Source of the DNA: JBIOJM01 sp044450785
GTDB taxonomy: Bacteria; Planctomycetota; Planctomycetia; Isosphaerales; Isosphaeraceae
Assembly (NCBI GenBank): GCA_044450785.1
Contig: JBIOJM010000457.1
Location: 1-6,508, forward strand
DNA: 6,508 nt
Reading direction: 5' to 3'
A program made the translations under genes and the position numbers. Under the pieces are notes generated by a model. That model did no database searches and had not been told where the DNA came from. It saw only the letters and a program-made list of their open reading frames with translations. This document shows, piece after piece, positions 5,853 through 6,508 of this stretch (its first letter is position 1; every line of letters begins with the position of its first letter).

Positions 5853-5870
5853 CGGAGGACGGAGCCTCCG
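5853..5870. terminator. Hairpin CGGAGG / CCTCCG between convergent genes
   Basis: CGGAGG (5853-5858) pairs with CCTCCG (5865-5870) around a 6-base loop. It lies between the peptidase gene and the convergent minus-strand gene, where a two-way terminator would be expected, but it has no T-run on either side. The role is a guess. Confidence 0.3.
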
Positions 5871-5880
5871 CCGCGCTGGG

Positions 5881-5923
5881 CGCGGGTCTCCTGACCCCGC
5901 CCTGGCGCTGGACGCGGGTCTCC
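5881..5923. repeat. Direct repeat CGCGGGTCTCC, two copies, first within a hairpin
   Basis: CGCGGGTCTCC occurs at 5881-5891 and again at 5913-5923. The first copy also forms a hairpin: GCGGGTC (5882-5888), loop TCCT, GACCCCGC (5893-5900) with one bulged base. This looks like a fragment of an intergenic GC-rich repeat family. The rest of 5924-5976 shows nothing recognisable. Confidence 0.55.
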
Positions 5924-5976
5924 CCGTGCGGAAGGTCGACGCCTCACGTGGGCAATTGTGCGGTCTCGGCGATTGA

Positions 5977-6508
5977 TCAGAACCGCCGGATATCTCGCAG
6001 CGGAACCGTCACCCAGCCAATGCCCGGCGCGTACACCCACACGTATCTGCCGTTTCCGTAGCCGTATCCTCGATAGCCGTAGCCATAGCCACCGTACCCA
6101 CCCAGGCCGTAGCCATAGCCGCGATTGCCAATACCCAGGCCGAACGAGTTCCGCACCACCGCGTTGATGCCTCCGTATCCAAAACTTCCGTAGCCATTTC
6201 CGCCGTTGTTGAGTCCGACGCCTCCGTTGACCGTGCGATTCGCGTTCGCGATCTGATTGCGGGTAAGGTTTCCGGAGAAACCCTGAGAACTGTTGAGATT
6301 GTTGCGTGACTTGACGACGCCCTGACGGGCAACCCTCGCATTGGAATTCGCGCCGAGATGTGGGGCCCCGCCGGAACGAGCGATCGCACCCCCCAGACGA
6401 GGCGCTGAGAAGTGGGTCGCCGCGGCACCGCGATGTGCGGGCGCGGTGTGGTGGACGGCTGCTCCCCGATGGGCCGCGCCGCCGTGATGTCCACCCCCGC
6501 CGCCGTGA
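5977..6508 (-). CDS. His/Gly- and Gly/Tyr-rich low-complexity protein, N-terminus outside window
   Basis: On the minus strand a frame is open from the window edge (first whole codon at 6507) to the TGA at 5979-5977, giving 176 visible residues. No start with an upstream ribosome site is seen, so the 5' end is cut off. Visible residues 1-50 are rich in His, Gly and Ala (GGAAHRGAAVHHTAPAHRGA). Residues 55-105 are rich in Asn, Arg and Ser (SRNNLNSSQGFSGNLTRNQI). Residues 105-153 are a Gly/Tyr tract with repeated GYGYG. It closes with a more ordinary hydrophobic tail, YVWVYAPGIGWVTVPL then RDIRRF. I recognise no named family. Planctomycete genomes encode many exported proteins of this look, so a signal peptide upstream is likely but unseen. 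It may be a surface, matrix or metal-binding protein; that is speculation. It converges with the peptidase gene. Confidence 0.75.
   Translation of the reverse strand, partial: HGGGGGHHGGAAHRGAAVHHTAPAHRGAAATHFSAPRLGGAIARSGGAPHLGANSNARVARQGVVKSRNNLNSSQGFSGNLTRNQIANANRTVNGGVGLNNGGNGYGSFGYGGINAVVRNSFGLGIGNRGYGYGLGGYGGYGYGYRGYGYGNGRYVWVYAPGIGWVTVPLRDIRRF

Noticed and set aside
5801..6061. Plus-strand ORF beginning MVLGPWSLVLGRWS
   Set aside because: Its start is simply the translated heptamer array, and the rest runs over GC-rich repeats and the antisense of the minus-strand gene.
6009..6494. 161-codon alternative frame on the minus strand at the window end
   Set aside because: The neighbouring frame gives the typical low-complexity GYGYG protein with a sensible tail; this one is a Thr/Ser/Arg-rich frame-shifted image of it.

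Overview
The window is GC-rich bacterial chromosomal DNA whose genes use mostly G or C at third codon positions. It probably comes from a planctomycete, perhaps an Isosphaeraceae/Gemmataceae-like lineage. That is an inference from three things: the mixture of sugar genes, the His/Gly/Tyr-rich low-complexity protein on the minus strand, and the short intergenic repeats (TCCTTGG heptamers, CTTTCGC palindromes). No rRNA or other taxonomic marker is present.

Layout. Positions 1-595 hold the decayed 3' part of a primase/helicase-like P-loop ATPase gene, with a frameshift, an internal deletion and possibly a premature stop. Positions 596-1112 have no confident gene. They hold a 10-bp tandem repeat, several inverted repeats and one doubtful 46-codon ORF. 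Positions 1113-4494 hold a tight three-gene sugar operon on the plus strand: an exported aldose 1-epimerase, a zinc-type glucose 1-dehydrogenase that starts inside the epimerase stop codon (ATGA), and, 11 bp later, a PfkB-family kinase resembling 2-keto-3-deoxygluconate kinase. A gap of about 140 bp with two hairpins separates it from an M24 (Xaa-Pro dipeptidase/creatinase-like) metallopeptidase ending at 5781. Positions 5782-5976 hold a heptamer minisatellite and GC-rich hairpin-forming repeats. The last gene, on the minus strand, encodes a His/Gly- then Gly/Tyr-rich protein whose N-terminus lies beyond the window.

How the genes fit together. Mutarotase, glucose dehydrogenase and a KDG-type kinase match an Entner-Doudoroff route that oxidises unphosphorylated glucose and phosphorylates it late (semi-phosphorylative). 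The epimerase interconverts glucose anomers, the dehydrogenase oxidises beta-glucose to gluconolactone, and the kinase would act after a gluconate dehydratase that is not in this window. The dehydrogenase resembles haloarchaeal glucose dehydrogenases, with Asp in place of the usual Cys zinc ligand and no four-cysteine structural zinc lobe. The peptidase has no evident link to the sugar pathway.

No clearly new multi-gene system is visible. The best leads are the archaeal-type dehydrogenase operon, the decaying ATPase gene with the repeat-rich DNA next to it, and the Gly/Tyr-rich protein.
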